From: a bacterium
GTDB lineage: Bacteria; SZUA-182
Assembly (NCBI GenBank): GCA_003230635.1
Contig: QIFF01000008.1
Location: forward strand, 1 to 5,171
Direction of reading: 5' to 3'
DNA: 5,171 bases
Part shown: one piece after another, positions 4,527 through 5,171 of the stretch
How the letters are laid out: each line of letters begins with the position of its first letter
How positions within the stretch are numbered: position 1 is the stretch's first letter
The notes under the pieces: generated by a model
The model's input: only the letters and a program-made list of their open reading frames with translations
What the model was told of the DNA's origin: nothing
Databases searched by the model: none
Program-made: the position numbers and the translations under genes

Positions 4527-4918
4527 ATGAAGAAGTAGCTGCCCTGGCTAAGTACAGATTAGAAAAAGCAAGCATCCACTTAAAATCCGCTATAGATTTG
4601 CTTAATTGTAGTGACTACCTTGATTCTGTCAGTCGCTCTTATTACGCTATATTCTCTGCCGCCCAGTCTCTGCTGCTTACCAAGAACTTAGCCAGTCGCA
4701 AACATTCTGGGGTAATCTCACTCTTTATTCAAAACTTTGTGAAAGCAAAGATAGCGAGTGTGGAATGTGGTGAGATTATTAAAAAAGCCAGGCTGTTTCG
4801 GGAAAAGGCCGATTATGGTGATTACATTTCAGTCTCCAAGGAGCAGGCCGAACAGCAAGTCAAAAACGCCGAGAAATTCATCGAGGAAATCAAGCAGACT
4901 TTAAAGAACGTCAAATGA
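4523..4918 (+). CDS. HEPN-domain protein, UPF0332-like (putative toxin)
   Basis: A 131-residue, all-helical protein matching the HEPN family often encoded next to MNT nucleotidyltransferases. Seen: the helix motif [15 protein letters not shown] (residues 37-51), the [10 protein letters not shown] block (59-68), [10 protein letters not shown] (92-101), and a C-terminal amphipathic helix. Many HEPN proteins are metal-independent RNases using an Arg-x(4-6)-His motif. Here Arg38 is present but the position where some relatives have His (residue 45) is Ser, as is common in this subgroup; His61 is the only well-placed conserved-looking histidine. The toxic RNase role is therefore inferred from gene pairing, not from a complete motif. 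Tyr40, Tyr41, Tyr98 and Tyr101 are possible nucleotidylation sites. Start is GTG with GGGAG seven bases upstream. The stop overlaps hisH by ATGA. Non-toxic, nucleotide-binding roles remain possible. Confidence 0.88.
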   Translation: MNEEVAALAKYRLEKASIHLKSAIDLLNCSDYLDSVSRSYYAIFSAAQSLLLTKNLASRKHSGVISLFIQNFVKAKIASVECGEIIKKARLFREKADYGDYISVSKEQAEQQVKNAEKFIEEIKQTLKNVK

Positions 4919-5171
4919 TTACAATTATAGACTACGGTATGGGGAATCTGCGCAGTGTGCAGAAGGCGTTGGAGAGGGTGGGTTATTCCGCCCAAGTCAG
5001 CAGCAGTCCTCAGGCGATTAAGGATGCCCGGGCGGTTGTTTTGCCCGGGGTTGGGGCCTTTGGGGATTGCATGCAAGCCTTGCACAAGCTGCGCCTGGTG
5101 GAGCCTTTGCTTACGGCAATCAATTCGGGCAAGCCCTTTTTGGGGATTTGCCTGGGTTTGCAGGTCTTGTT
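4915..5171 (+). CDS. hisH: Imidazole glycerol phosphate synthase glutaminase subunit, 3'-truncated by the window edge
   Basis: HisH hydrolyses glutamine and passes ammonia to HisF, which forms imidazole glycerol phosphate and AICAR in histidine biosynthesis, in the cytoplasm. The first 85 codons are present. Seen: the amino-terminal [12 protein letters not shown] typical of HisH, the oxyanion-strand segment [13 protein letters not shown] (residues 41-53), and the nucleophile elbow GICLGLQ with catalytic Cys79. The His and Glu of the triad lie beyond the window. The ATG overlaps the HEPN stop (ATGA at 4915-4918). Only a weak purine tract (AAAGAA, 4902-4907) precedes it, so initiation may depend on translation of the upstream gene. 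G+C content rises sharply here (38 of 60 in row 5041-5100), as expected on returning to a core gene. The rest of a his cluster, such as hisF, would be expected downstream. Confidence 0.96.
   Translation, partial: MITIIDYGMGNLRSVQKALERVGYSAQVSSSPQAIKDARAVVLPGVGAFGDCMQALHKLRLVEPLLTAINSGKPFLGICLGLQVL

Noticed and set aside
4527..4529. ATG as start of the HEPN gene
   Set aside because: It is not in the HEPN reading frame; the GTG at 4523 is in frame and well placed after GGGAG.

Overview
The window runs from a housekeeping gene, through a frameshifted TPR lipoprotein gene and an AT-richer accessory block, into the start of a second housekeeping gene. All genes are on the + strand. A lipoprotein-type signal sequence and a TPR-rich envelope protein suggest a diderm (Gram-negative-type) bacterium. 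The palindromic dispersed repeats resemble those in environmental Proteobacteria and Desulfobacterota genomes, but nothing here fixes the taxon, so treat that as a weak inference.

Layout. (1) 1-693: 3' part of prfB (peptide chain release factor 2), with the SPF recognition tripeptide and the GGQ motif. (2) 690-2616: TPR-repeat lipoprotein gene, coupled to prfB by an ATGA overlap and broken by a frameshift near 877-896, so it reads as a 68-codon start fragment and a long C-terminal fragment. (3) 2617-2994: a 378-bp gap with no gene. It holds a consensus extended -10 promoter candidate directly after the TPR stop, a short ACAGGA repeat, and at least eight nearly back-to-back palindromes. (4) 2995-4020: a membrane-anchored coiled-coil/TPR protein. 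(5) 4006-4196: a 143-bp inverted-repeat element (4030-4172), flanked by 24-bp imperfect direct repeats and with another palindrome nested inside. (6) 4194-4526 and 4523-4918: an MNT-type minimal nucleotidyltransferase and a HEPN (UPF0332-like) protein, a recognised two-gene toxin-antitoxin arrangement, overlapping by GTGA. (7) 4915-5171: 5' part of hisH (glutaminase subunit of imidazole glycerol phosphate synthase), overlapping the HEPN stop by ATGA.

How the parts may work together. The MNT/HEPN pair is probably a toxin-antitoxin or defence module: HEPN as putative RNase, MNT as the enzyme that neutralises it by nucleotide transfer. The small element at 4030-4172 sits exactly between the membrane TPR gene and MNT. 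The flanking repeats are codon-aligned and both carry a stop codon for the TPR frame. Removing the element brings the TPR stop to 6 nt from the MNT start. The simplest reading is a former compact three-gene operon (membrane TPR, MNT, HEPN) inserted between the prfB/TPR-lipoprotein genes and hisH. That grouping is the most interesting candidate for a less-described system here, but it rests on context only.
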